Both the position numbers and the translations under genes were made by a program. From NCBI RefSeq assembly GCF_014250475.1, contig NZ_CP060204.1, positions 1 to 64,000 on the forward strand: a stretch of DNA of 64,000 nucleotides, given 5' to 3'. The notes beneath the pieces were generated by a model. The model did no database searches and was not told where the DNA came from. It was given only the letters and a program-made list of their open reading frames with translations. This DNA is from Selenomonas timonae (GTDB lineage: Bacteria > Bacillota > Negativicutes > Selenomonadales > Selenomonadaceae). This document shows positions 14,962 to 23,055 of the stretch, one piece after another; position 1 is the stretch's first letter, and each line of letters begins with the position of its first letter.

Positions 14962-16224
14962 TCAGAAGAACTGGAACACTTTGATAACGGCCCAGTTGAG
15001 GAAATTGCCACCAAGATCCAAGCTGGAAATCATCGTCGTATTTGCCGGCATCTGGAACTGTGCATCAATCGCCATCGAGGTATGGAATTCCGCAATATTC
15101 GTTGCCATCAGCAGAGCAAGCCCCATAACGATCATTCCGGCAAGCACAGAGTGAACGATATTTCCGCGCGCGGCACCTACAATAAAGGCCACGTAGAAGC
15201 AAATAGTCGCAAGGTCACCAAACGGCAGAACATTGTTGCCAGGAATGACGACAGAAAGGAAAAGCGTACACGGAACGAGTACGAGAGCCGTAGCGATAAC
15301 CGCAGGATGACCAACGGCAACAGCAGCATCAAGACCAATGGTGAGCTCACGATCCTTGCCAAAATCTCTCTTCTGCAGATAGGCCTTGACAGATTCGGAA
15401 ACAGGGATAAGCCCCTCCATCAGAATCTTAACCATACGCGGCATAAGGAACATGACACCAGCCATGATAACGCCGATCTGGAGAATCTTTGCGAGTGGAT
15501 ACCCCGCGAGGACACCCAGTGCAAGACCAAGGATAAGCCCCATCATGAGAGGCTCACCGAAGATGCCAAAGCGCTTCTGGATGGTATCAGGATCCGCCTT
15601 GAGATCCTTGATGACGGGAATCTTCGAGATTACCTTGACAATGGGGATACCAATAAGACCTTGCGCACAGGTAGACCCAGTCGGGAAGGAAAGCCCCTCC
15701 ATGCCAAAGTAGTCACGCACCATTGGTGCCGTCCAGTCCGCGATCTTCAGAACGGCAATCTCATAGACAATACCGGCAATAATTGCAAGAATCCAGTTCC
15801 CACCCGTAAGGACAAGCACTGTAGCGGAAGCCGCTGCAAAGTGCCAATAGTTCCAAATATCAATGTCCACGACATTTGTTGTCTTGGTCATGAGCATCGC
15901 AATATTGACCAACATACTGATTGGAATCATAATTGCAGCAATCGGCGACGCCCATGTCATTGCAGCAGCTGCAGGCCAGCCGACGTCGATGATGTTCAGT
16001 GCCAAACCGTAACGTTCGACCATCTGATGTGTCGCATCACCGAGATTAGACGTCAGGAGACCAATAACAAGGTTGATGCCGACGAAACCGACACCAATGG
16101 TTATGCCGGACTGAAAGGCCTTGCGAAACCCTTGTCCAAAGCACATGCCGATGATCGTGATAACGATCGGGAGCATAACCGTGGGACCAAGCCCCAAAAT
16201 AAACTGTACGACTTCCAGGACCAT
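14962..16224 (-). CDS. PTS EIIC component, galactitol (Gat) family
   Basis: A 420-residue membrane permease of the Gat-type phosphotransferase system with about ten hydrophobic segments. Features seen: ILGLGPTVMLPIVITIIGM at the start, LTSNLGDATHQMVERYG, WPAAAAMTWASPIAA, the conserved FGEPLMMGLILG and LIPVSESVKAYLQKR. It moves a polyol across the inner membrane for phosphorylation by EIIB. The start is the second in-frame ATG (16224): GGAGG lies eight bases before it but overlaps the first ATG at 16239. The family is certain; a pentitol substrate is inferred from neighbours. Confidence 0.93.
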   Translation of the reverse strand: MVLEVVQFILGLGPTVMLPIVITIIGMCFGQGFRKAFQSGITIGVGFVGINLVIGLLTSNLGDATHQMVERYGLALNIIDVGWPAAAAMTWASPIAAIMIPISMLVNIAMLMTKTTNVVDIDIWNYWHFAAASATVLVLTGGNWILAIIAGIVYEIAVLKIADWTAPMVRDYFGMEGLSFPTGSTCAQGLIGIPIVKVISKIPVIKDLKADPDTIQKRFGIFGEPLMMGLILGLALGVLAGYPLAKILQIGVIMAGVMFLMPRMVKILMEGLIPVSESVKAYLQKRDFGKDRELTIGLDAAVAVGHPAVIATALVLVPCTLFLSVVIPGNNVLPFGDLATICFYVAFIVGAARGNIVHSVLAGMIVMGLALLMATNIAEFHTSMAIDAQFQMPANTTMISSLDLGGNFLNWAVIKVFQFF

Positions 16225-16264
16225 AATTTTTTCCTCCATTCACTCGAAAGAATCAGTCCTTTTC

Positions 16265-16549
16265 TTACTTGAATGCATCCAGAATCTCTTGATCTGTCTT
16301 TTCCGTCTGCATTCCAGTAAGATAATTCACTGCTTTCACGACCGGGATCTTATACTCACGGGACGGAATCGTCGTAGTTACCAGCACATCTGCCTGATCC
16401 TCGTAAGTGCCGATCTCAGCAATCTTGCACTGGATCACCTCTGCATCGATACCGTTATTCTTAAGCAGATCCTCAACCCGCTTACATACAACAGTCGACG
16501 TTGCAATACCCGTACCACAGGCGACGAGTACACGCTTCTTTTCAGCCAT
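16265..16549 (-). CDS. PTS EIIB component, galactitol (Gat) family
   Basis: A 94-residue cytosolic phosphocarrier. The phospho-accepting Cys lies in VLVACGTGIATSTVV close to the N-terminus, followed by KRVEDLLKNNGIDAEV and the ADVLVTTTIPSRE loop, all typical of EIIB-Gat. It passes phosphate from EIIA to the incoming polyol at EIIC. The start at 16549 is chosen because GGAGAA lies upstream and the motif then sits at the normal position; the longer frame to 16606 would add 19 atypical residues. Confidence 0.93.
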   Translation of the reverse strand: MAEKKRVLVACGTGIATSTVVCKRVEDLLKNNGIDAEVIQCKIAEIGTYEDQADVLVTTTIPSREYKIPVVKAVNYLTGMQTEKTDQEILDAFK

Positions 16550-16646
16550 TTTCAGTTCTCCTTCACTTTTCATCAGATCCATCATACAGGCGCTTTGAAA
16601 TTCCATACCGCTCCGACATAAGCATCTGGGAAAACTGCACCGTATT

Positions 16647-17117
16647 TTACTCTGGCACTTTCGATAAACGCTCTTTGACGAACGTACAGATCTCCTGCGC
16701 CGATTCCCCAGTTTTCACGAGCTTTAGCGCATCCTCATCCTGCAAAATTCCCATGAGATTTTGTAGCAGCGTGAGCTGTGCATGTGCCTCCTTCATCGCC
16801 AGCATGAAGATACAGTCCACAGAAACTTTCTCCGTATCATCTCCCATCATAATAAAGTCCACCGGCTTTTTGAGGCGTGCAATGCAAACTGCAGGTGTAT
16901 TCACATGCTCCACATCCGTATGCGGAATCGCCACGCCGCCCATGACGGTCGGCAGACCGGTTGCAAACACCTTCTCTCTGGCAACAACAGCGTCAGCATA
17001 GCTGTCCTTTACATAGCCCTGCTCATACAACCGCTGCGCAGCCTGCCGCAGCAGATCGAAGCTGTCCTCCGCCTCCACGTCCAAGAGAACTAGCTCATCA
17101 CTGAGTGCAACGTCCAT
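16647..17117 (-). CDS. PTS EIIA component (Gat/fructose type)
   Basis: A 156-residue EIIA of the mannitol/fructose/galactitol fold. The phospho-accepting His is in GVAIPHTDVEHV, with the upstream FATGLPTVMGG and downstream VDCIFMLAMKEAHAQL typical of the domain. It takes phosphate from HPr and gives it to EIIB. A strong site (GGAGGGGAG) precedes the ATG. It is the first gene of the operon EIIA-EIIB-EIIC-dehydrogenase-dehydrogenase-epimerase. Confidence 0.93.
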   Translation of the reverse strand: MDVALSDELVLLDVEAEDSFDLLRQAAQRLYEQGYVKDSYADAVVAREKVFATGLPTVMGGVAIPHTDVEHVNTPAVCIARLKKPVDFIMMGDDTEKVSVDCIFMLAMKEAHAQLTLLQNLMGILQDEDALKLVKTGESAQEICTFVKERLSKVPE

Positions 17118-17159
17118 GTTCTCCCCTCCTCTCGTCTGTCATTCCTCAAAACCAGTTTC

Positions 17160-17230
17160 ATTATAGCGAGAACAAAATGTCCCTCATAGACATATCTCTT
17201 TCCTGAAACATTTCTGAAAAGAGGAAATGT
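17160..17230 (-). promoter_or_regulatory. Promoter and candidate operator of the PTS operon
   Basis: On the minus strand a perfect TATAAT -10 (17160-17165) has no good -35 at the proper distance, as expected of an activator-dependent promoter. About 45 bases further upstream, ACATTTC (17208-17214) and GAAATGT (17224-17230) form an inverted repeat with a nine-base gap. It could bind the PRD regulator encoded just upstream. The binding is inferred. Confidence 0.5.
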
Positions 17231-17291
17231 GAGAATATTATCTCCTTTCCATTTCCGCAATATAAAGTATGCTTACTCCTATCAATACAAA

Positions 17292-17318
17292 TAAAAAAGG
17301 GCGGTCATATGACCGCCG
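17292..17318 (-). terminator. Terminator of the PRD regulator gene
   Basis: The perfect palindrome GGCGGTCATATGACCGCC (17300-17317) is followed on the minus strand by TTTTTT. The regulator stop codon TGA lies inside the stem. Confidence 0.85.
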
Positions 17319-19224
17319 AGAACTCTTCAAGAAATCTTTCATAAGATTTATGCTTAAGTAAGGATTCTATCCCATCATGTTCTTTGATAAATTCATAGAG
17401 CTTTAGAAATAACTTCTCCCAGAGCTGAGCCTTTGCCTGCTCGATATTGAGCAAAAAAACCACGCGTACCGGGAAGTCCTCCCATTGCACAGGTTCTTTC
17501 AGAATAAGCACAGAGATATTTGAAACGACGCATTCCGTAGAAATCGCATGAGGAATCGCAGCAAGACTGCCGATAGCCGTTGAAGACATCCGCTCTCGTT
17601 CAAAGACAGAACTTTTTCCTTCCTCATCTAGCCAACCATTTGCAAATGCATCATCCGTAAGGAATTCCAGACACTCCTCACGGGTACGAAATTTCTTATC
17701 CACGTAGAAGCCTTCTGGACGAAAGAACTGTCGAACAATCTCTGCATCCAATAAGTCCCGTTTTTGAAACATCACGCGTCTGATTTTCTCGATGTCGTCT
17801 GCACGCAGCATATGGTTTACATGAATGATCTTTGGGGACTCCACCTCAAGCGGAACAGTAGAGATGATATAGTCCGCTTCCCCAAGCATTTCTTCTGTCA
17901 GCTTATATGCCGGCAATACACTGATTACATGAATGCTGCTTCGAAAATGTTCTTTGAGCTTCGCCTTCATGAGCACAGAAACACCAAGTCCCGCAGAGCA
18001 GATCACGTAAACATTCTTTGGATGATCATCCTCTGCCATGCTGTTACGGCTCATTGATGCACCGAAGTGGAGGGCGATATATCCAATCTCATTTTCATTA
18101 AACTCGATGTGATCAATTTCGCGCACCATCTTTGCCGCATAAACGGCAATTTGGAAAGCAAGTGGATAATCCTGCTTAACAGAAGCAAGCAACTCGTTGC
18201 GAATATTTACACGGAAATTTACGCGGGCAATAGCAATACGCAGATGGAGCATGAGACCATCTTTCAGGTACTCATCCGCAGTAAAGTCTAAACCAAATTT
18301 CTTGTCTACTGCTACGAGAACCTTCTCAACAAGCTCCCTGACGTGTGCATCGTTGACCGTACTCCCGATATCCAGAAGTTTCTTGCCCGTCAACAGACAC
18401 TGGGTGATGTAAAAGACCTCACTGTACGGAATATCCATCCCCGTGTAGCGGAAAATCTCGTTGGCAACTTCTTTCGCTGCACTGTATTCAAAGGTCTCCT
18501 CCAACTTCTGAGCCATACTGGCACGGCATTCAATTGTACGTCCTGCGGCAGAACGGTGGAGGACAAGTGCCGTCTGCACAGCGAGATCTCGCCTAGCCAT
18601 ATCCGTCAGCTGAAGGTTGCGAACACTCGCCGTCTGTGACAAAATCTTCTCCATCGCATCGTAGCCGATCTTATCAAAGAGCAGCCCGCGCAGTTCTGTA
18701 TCCCTAACCTCATGCAGATAATCGACCACAAAGCTGCGCAGATCACCTTCCGCCCCCTCAAGACGCATCCCTTCTGTCTTATACTGTGCAATCTTAATAT
18801 CATATTCTGCAAAACGTTCCCGCGTCGTATTAAGATAATTTTTTATGGTTGAAAGACCGACATACATCTCATCCGCAAGCGTCATCTGTGTAACAGATGT
18901 ATCCTTCAACATGCACTCCAAAAAGCGCCCGATGATATAATTCTGCTGTTCTTCAGCATTCGTCAGCCCGACACTTCCATCCTTTTCGGCTACCAACCGA
19001 AGAAGCTCCGTCTCACTTTCCTCACACAAAAGTTTATAACCGCGATTCGGTGCGGCAAGTATCTGATAAGGCTTATCTGCAAGCAATTCCTGCAGAAACT
19101 TAATATCCGACCGAATCGTCCGTGAGGAGACATCCATGCGGCGTGCAAGCTCTATCCCAGTCATCCCACCTGTATTCTTTAAAAGAAGTTCCAAGATTTT
19201 TTTGCATCGCTCTTGCTTCTGCAT
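17305..19224 (-). CDS. PRD-containing PTS transcriptional activator (MtlR/LicR-like)
   Basis: A 639-residue multidomain regulator. Order: an N-terminal winged helix (GMTGIELARRMDVSSRTIRSD, about 20-45), a second HTH (about 85-140), PRD1 (about 180-285), PRD2 (about 290-400, with LMLHLRIAIARV and YIALHFGAS), an EIIB-Gat-like domain with Cys in VICSAGLGVSVLM (about 405-490), and an EIIA-like domain with His in LAAIPHAIS (about 500-639). Such proteins activate sugar operons when PTS phosphorylation signals substrate. It lies directly upstream of and in line with the PTS operon, but has its own terminator. The start at 19224 was chosen because GGGAGGG is adjacent to the first ATG and correctly spaced from the second. 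Confidence 0.9.
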   Translation of the reverse strand: MQKQERCKKILELLLKNTGGMTGIELARRMDVSSRTIRSDIKFLQELLADKPYQILAAPNRGYKLLCEESETELLRLVAEKDGSVGLTNAEEQQNYIIGRFLECMLKDTSVTQMTLADEMYVGLSTIKNYLNTTRERFAEYDIKIAQYKTEGMRLEGAEGDLRSFVVDYLHEVRDTELRGLLFDKIGYDAMEKILSQTASVRNLQLTDMARRDLAVQTALVLHRSAAGRTIECRASMAQKLEETFEYSAAKEVANEIFRYTGMDIPYSEVFYITQCLLTGKKLLDIGSTVNDAHVRELVEKVLVAVDKKFGLDFTADEYLKDGLMLHLRIAIARVNFRVNIRNELLASVKQDYPLAFQIAVYAAKMVREIDHIEFNENEIGYIALHFGASMSRNSMAEDDHPKNVYVICSAGLGVSVLMKAKLKEHFRSSIHVISVLPAYKLTEEMLGEADYIISTVPLEVESPKIIHVNHMLRADDIEKIRRVMFQKRDLLDAEIVRQFFRPEGFYVDKKFRTREECLEFLTDDAFANGWLDEEGKSSVFERERMSSTAIGSLAAIPHAISTECVVSNISVLILKEPVQWEDFPVRVVFLLNIEQAKAQLWEKLFLKLYEFIKEHDGIESLLKHKSYERFLEEFSAVI

Positions 19225-19402
19225 CGCCATCCCTCCCGCGAATATTATAATACAGCATAATTATAGGATCTCTCTACGGGAGTTCATAGATTGATTTATT
19301 TCCTTAAATTACGGAAATTTCCTCTCGTTTTTCCGCATTCCTCTCTCTGATGCGAATTCACCACCATCTGCACATCAATGGTACAGAAATGCAGACATAA
19401 CA

Positions 19403-19433
19403 AAAGCGCCGCTGTTTTTCACAACGACGCTTT
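19403..19433 (-). terminator. Terminator downstream of the tnpA remnant
   Basis: On the minus strand AAAGCGTCGTTGT pairs with ACAGCGGCGCTTT (19406-19418) using G-U pairs, followed by TTGTT. The opposite strand would have C-A mismatches, so it serves leftward transcription toward the regulator gene. Confidence 0.6.
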
Positions 19434-19464
19434 ATTGTACTTAGAAAGTTATTTCCCATATGCT

Positions 19465-19492
19465 GATATTGTCAAGAACAGTTGACAATATC
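19465..19492. repeat. Perfect 11-pair inverted repeat at the broken tnpA end
   Basis: GATATTGTCAA (19465-19475) and TTGACAATATC (19482-19492) flank GAACAG. It spans the last codons and stop of the truncated transposase, exactly where homology to IS200 TnpA is lost. It may be a rearranged element end. Confidence 0.6.
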
Positions 19493-19822
19493 ACCTTCCG
19501 ACCAAAAGTGCCGATTCCCAAACTTGTATTTCAAGTTGGCGTGTTTGTCAAAGATCATCAAGGCACTTTTCCCTTTGAGATATCCCATAAATTGTGATAC
19601 ACTGATTTTTTGGGGGATACTTACCTTCATATGCACATGATCCGGCATAAGATGCCCTTCCAGTATCTCCACTCCTTTGTATGCACACAGTTGCCTTAGA
19701 ATATCACGTATGCTCTCCTTGTATTGGCCATATATGATTTTCCGCCGATATTTCGGGGTAAATACGATATGGTACTTACAGAGCCACTTTGTGTGCGACA
19801 AGCTATTTGCTTTCTGTGCCAT
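19472..19822 (-). pseudogene. tnpA: Truncated IS200/IS605-family Y1 transposase TnpA
   Basis: 116 residues with a clear TnpA_REP/IS200 core: WLCKYHIVFTPKYRRKIIYG, the HUH metal motif in MPDHVHMKVSIP, and GYLKGKSALMIFDKH. Normal proteins continue after FWSxG with YYV...TVG, which holds the catalytic Tyr, and reach about 130-150 residues. Here the reading changes to FWSEGDIVNCS and stops in a hairpin, so the nucleophile is gone and the enzyme should be inactive. The start has a GAAAGGAAAG site. No TnpB gene accompanies it. Confidence 0.85.
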
Positions 19823-19903
19823 TAAGCATCTTTCCTTTCTTCTACTGGCTTGAACAACCTTAGTATAAGCGGGAAAGATACTTTTTGTATAACTTTTTGT
19901 CTT

Positions 19904-19922
19904 CCACCCGCATAGCGGGTGG
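19904..19922. repeat. IS200-type left-end hairpin
   Basis: CCACCCGC and GCGGGTGG make an eight-pair stem with a three-base loop about 80 bases upstream of the tnpA start. Subterminal hairpins of this kind are the binding sites of IS200/IS605 TnpA. Position and shape support the call; the exact element end cannot be fixed. Confidence 0.55.
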
Positions 19923-19976
19923 GTTTCTGTTTCGCTCGCTTCGCTCTCTCAACTGGGTCACGACCCATACCAATAA

Positions 19977-20025
19977 GGGCAGAAGAACAAGGGCGCGTAT
20001 AGGGATCTCCCTTGTTCTTCTGCCC
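19977..20025. repeat. Perfect 17-base inverted repeat in the tnpA-rpiB gap
   Basis: GGGCAGAAGAACAAGGG (19977-19993) is exactly complementary to CCCTTGTTCTTCTGCCC (20009-20025), with a 15-base loop. The gap 19823-20152 holds no convincing gene: besides this repeat and the IS200 hairpin it has a TGGGTC/GACCCA mini-hairpin at about 19954-19967. It may be a second, unrelated insertion remnant or a strong terminator after rpiB (a T-rich TGTTTTAG lies on the + side). Confidence 0.6.
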
Positions 20026-20152
20026 TGTTTTAGTGGGGCCTGCCTTTTTTGCTGGGCTTTTATGAAAATGATGTGCTTCCATGAAAGAAGGGGCGTTGCA
20101 CGAAGACAAATTTTGCCTTCGTGCAATAGCCTCTTTGATAGATGTTGTATGC

Positions 20153-20614
20153 TTATGCTTTTTTCATTTTTGATTGTTCATATGCCATCATTTTCGCTAC
20201 ACGGTTTGCATACTTTCCTCCAAGAGGCTCTGCCGTGAGCCAAACCTTTGTGATTTCCCACGCCATCTGATGTGCAATGACACGCGCGCCCAGACAAAGT
20301 ACGTTTGCCGCATTGTGCTCCCGCGTCATCTGCGCTGAAAAGAGATCTGAAACCAGTGAGGCACGGATTCCGCTGACCTTGTTTGCCGTCATCGACATAC
20401 CGATCCCTGTGCCACAGACAAGTATACCGAGTGTATGCTCCGCCGCAGAGACTTCCTCACCTACTGCTACAGCATAGTCATGGGAGTCTACAGAAGCCTC
20501 ACTGTCTGTCCCCTTGTCTACGATGGTATATCCTTCACTTTCGAGTTTACGTTTGAGGAACTCTTTCATACTCCAGCCGGCATGGTCAGCCCCCATGACA
20601 ATGATCGGTTTCAA
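20153..20614 (-). CDS. rpiB: Ribose-5-phosphate isomerase B
   Basis: A 153-residue RpiB/LacAB-family isomerase interconverting ribose-5-phosphate and ribulose-5-phosphate. Features: VMGADHAGWSMKEFLKRKL at the N-terminus, YTIVDKGTDSEASVD, the active-site Cys in GILVCGTGIGMSM, and MTREHNAANVLCLGARV. The start is a TTG at 20614, nine bases after GGAGG; the longer ATG frame would overlap the end of ftsZ. It lies 32 bases after ftsZ, so it is probably on the dcw transcript, although in Listeria an RpiB belongs to the comparable pentitol locus. The IS200 remnant separates it from the PTS genes. Confidence 0.92.
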   Translation of the reverse strand: MKPIIVMGADHAGWSMKEFLKRKLESEGYTIVDKGTDSEASVDSHDYAVAVGEEVSAAEHTLGILVCGTGIGMSMTANKVSGIRASLVSDLFSAQMTREHNAANVLCLGARVIAHQMAWEITKVWLTAEPLGGKYANRVAKMMAYEQSKMKKA

Positions 20615-20646
20615 TCGCAATCCCCTCCACAAGCACTGTTTTCTAT

Positions 20647-21885
20647 TCAACGTGGACGACGCATCCATGCTGGGATGTCGATGATGTCCGTACCGCCGGA
20701 GCCTGCGTTCGGCTCGACGACGTTCATACGGCGATTGTTTGACGCATTGCCCGTGTTCGGGGGAACGATTGCCGCTGCAGGACGTGCCTGTGCCTGCGGT
20801 GCAGCAGGTTGTGCAGGTGCCGCCTTCGGCGCAGATGCACTTCCCATGCCCGGCATGGAGATCCAGTCCTCTGTCAGACCCGTTGCGGTCTCGGCGGCTA
20901 CTGCAGTGCCGCCCTCTGTCATTCCGAAGCCCGTCGCAACGACGGTGACACGCACGCTGTCCTCAAGGTTCTCGTCCACACCAATGCCCCAGATGATGTT
21001 CGCCTGACGCCCATTCGACGCATTCATGATGACGCTGTTCAGCCACTCGGATGCCTCGTTGACCTCGAACATGCTGAGCGTCTTGGAGCCCGTGAAATTC
21101 ATGATGACGGAGGTTGCGCCCTCGATACTCGTCTCGAGCAGCGGCGACTCGATCGCCGCCTTTGCCGCCGCAACCGAGGCACCCTCACCGCGTGCCTCGC
21201 CGATGCCCATGATTGCTGCGCCGCCGTTCGCCATTGTGGTCTGAACATCCGCGAAGTCGAGGTTGACAACGCCCTGATTTGTGATGAGGTCGGTGATGCC
21301 CTTGACACCCTGCCAGAGAACATTGTCCACCTTGCTGAACGCCTCGGTGACGGGCGTGCTCTTGTCGATGATCTTCATGAGACGATCGTTCGGAATTGTG
21401 ATGATGGTGTCGACATGCTGCTGCAGATTCGTGATACCGGAGTCCGCATTGCGCGCGCGCGTCATCCCCTCATAGGAGAAGGGCCGCGTAACAACGGCAA
21501 CCGTCAGGGCGCCGAGCTCACGCGCGCATTCTGCGACCACAGGCGCTGCGCCTGTACCCGTGCCGCCGCCCATGCCCGCGGTAATGAATACCATGTCGGC
21601 GCCGCGCAGCGCCTCCACGATCTTCTCACGGCTCTCAGTTGCAGCAGCCTCTCCGATCTCGGGACGCGCGCCCGCGCCGAGTCCGCGCGTGCGCTTCTCG
21701 CCGATCTGGATGCGCACCGCCGCCTTGGACTGCAGGAGCGCCTGTGCATCCGTATTGATCGCAACGAATTCGACGCCCTGCAGACCGGAGTCGATCATAT
21801 TATTCACAGCATTACCGCCGCCGCCGCCTACACCGACAACGATGATCTTTGCGAGTTCTTCAAAGTTATCATCCATTTCGAACAC
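20647..21885 (-). CDS. ftsZ: Cell division protein FtsZ
   Basis: A 412-residue tubulin-like GTPase that forms the division ring. The GTP-binding domain starts [18 protein letters not shown]; the tubulin signature GGGTGTG lies in [18 protein letters not shown]; the T7 loop region NLDFADVQT is intact. An Ala/Pro-rich linker (about 320-380) leads to the conserved C-terminal peptide [10 protein letters not shown]. The start is GTG at 21885, eight bases after GGAGG; the longer ATG frame overlaps that site. It is the last division gene of the dcw cluster; ftsA, usually just upstream, is absent. A TAGAAT -10-like box at 21951-21956 suggests an additional promoter in the 121-base gap before it. Confidence 0.97.
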   Translation of the reverse strand: MFEMDDNFEELAKIIVVGVGGGGGNAVNNMIDSGLQGVEFVAINTDAQALLQSKAAVRIQIGEKRTRGLGAGARPEIGEAAATESREKIVEALRGADMVFITAGMGGGTGTGAAPVVAECARELGALTVAVVTRPFSYEGMTRARNADSGITNLQQHVDTIITIPNDRLMKIIDKSTPVTEAFSKVDNVLWQGVKGITDLITNQGVVNLDFADVQTTMANGGAAIMGIGEARGEGASVAAAKAAIESPLLETSIEGATSVIMNFTGSKTLSMFEVNEASEWLNSVIMNASNGRQANIIWGIGVDENLEDSVRVTVVATGFGMTEGGTAVAAETATGLTEDWISMPGMGSASAPKAAPAQPAAPQAQARPAAAIVPPNTGNASNNRRMNVVEPNAGSGGTDIIDIPAWMRRPR

Positions 21886-22006
21886 AGCTTCAGCCTCCAT
21901 ATCGTGTCTGTATGATGCTCTTCGATCAATAAATAGTAGTCGTCTTGCCTATTCTACCATGAAAATCAATATATTTCCATAGCAGAGGAAAATTTTTAGC
22001 TCCGTC

Positions 22007-22357
22007 TTACTGAACGCCGTCCCGGTAGTCCTTCAGCAGATAGCGGCGCAGGATAGCGAGGTTCTTGAAGATACGGAAGCCGAACGCAAGCAGCGCGACG
22101 TAGTAGAGGTCGATGCCGAGGCGGTCGCCGATGAAGACGAGCGCCGCCGCAAGCAGCGTATTCGAGAAAAATCCCGTGACAAATACGTGCTTGTCGAAGC
22201 GCTCCGCAACTGCCGCCCGAAGTCCGCCGAATGCGGCATCGAGTGCAGCGACAAGCGCGACGGAGAAGAGCTTCGAATACGCGAGCGGGATAACGATCGG
22301 GCTCATGTAGCCGATGAGGAGACCGATGGCGAGGCTGACTAGGACGATGTAGATCAT
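22007..22357 (-). CDS. sbp: Small basic protein Sbp (DUF1290)
   Basis: A 116-residue membrane protein of the DUF1290 family, found next to ftsZ in Firmicutes. It has IYIVLVSLAIGLLIGYMSP as the first membrane segment and two to three more hydrophobic segments, and ends with the conserved RIFKNLAILRRYLL. The ATG overlaps the stop of the DUF881 gene (ATGA), so they are coupled. Its function is not established; the position suggests a role in division or envelope organisation. Confidence 0.88.
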   Translation of the reverse strand: MIYIVLVSLAIGLLIGYMSPIVIPLAYSKLFSVALVAALDAAFGGLRAAVAERFDKHVFVTGFFSNTLLAAALVFIGDRLGIDLYYVALLAFGFRIFKNLAILRRYLLKDYRDGVQ

Positions 22358-23055
22358 TTATTTCCCTCCTCGCGCTCCGTGGTCTCACGTGCATAGCTCT
22401 GGCGTATGCTCCCGCGATAGGGCGGGATGTAGACATCATCGCTCACAGTAATGGCGAGCTGAATCCCCCAGACGCTCAGCGTCTCGACGACGCCGCCGCG
22501 CATGCGCAGCGAGTTCTCGAGCGACTTCTTGTCACCGATGGCGCGGATCTCAAACGGCGCGGAGGAGCGCACGTTGTTCACCGAGAGCGTCGGCCCCGCA
22601 CAACGTATCTCCGAGATGCCTGTGAGGCGCTGTCCATTGACGGAGATCGCCTCCGCGCCCGCTGCGCGCAGCTCGTTGATGACGCGCAGGAGGTCGTCGT
22701 CGTGGATGACGTAGAGATTCGGATTCTCGCCCGCCTTCACAGGCTTTGTGCTGTCGTCCATGCGGACGATGACGCCCTCGCCCTCAAGGGGCACGAGTGC
22801 CGCACGGTAGCGCAGCATCTCCCGATCCTGCTCATTCCCCGCCTCGGAGGCGGCTGCCTGCATCTTGCGCAGCTCCTCACCGAGCTCGTCACGCTCGTGC
22901 TCCGTCTGAAGCAAACGATCCGAGATCTCCTCGATGCGCTGCTGCGAAAGGCTCGCCTTTCCGTCCTGCGCCGTGCGGAACTGCACGGCAATCATGAAGC
23001 CGATCAGGATGCAGACGAGCGCGATCAGCCACCCGCCCTGCCGGAATTGTTTCAT
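22354..23055 (-). CDS. DUF881 family protein (YlxW/YlxX-like)
   Basis: A 233-residue protein with one N-terminal membrane helix (GGWLIALVCILIGFMIAV), a coiled coil (about 33-75: SQQRIEEISDRLLQTEHERD onward) and an extracytoplasmic DUF881 domain with GEGVIVRMDDS, YVIHDDDLLRVINELRAAG and AISVNGQRL. The B. subtilis equivalents lie between divIB and sbp, as here. The role is unknown. It starts directly after the ftsQ stop. Confidence 0.88.
   Translation of the reverse strand: MKQFRQGGWLIALVCILIGFMIAVQFRTAQDGKASLSQQRIEEISDRLLQTEHERDELGEELRKMQAAASEAGNEQDREMLRYRAALVPLEGEGVIVRMDDSTKPVKAGENPNLYVIHDDDLLRVINELRAAGAEAISVNGQRLTGISEIRCAGPTLSVNNVRSSAPFEIRAIGDKKSLENSLRMRGGVVETLSVWGIQLAITVSDDVYIPPYRGSIRQSYARETTEREEGNK

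Noticed and set aside
17118-17304. Sigma-54 promoter for the PTS operon
   Set aside because: No GG-N10-GC type -24/-12 site was found, and the regulator has no AAA+ sigma-54 domain; a TATAAT box is present instead.
19823-20152. Small protein-coding genes (88-117 residues) in the tnpA-rpiB gap
   Set aside because: The frames run through the inverted repeats on both strands, have no ribosome sites and no recognisable family; the palindromes explain the open frames.
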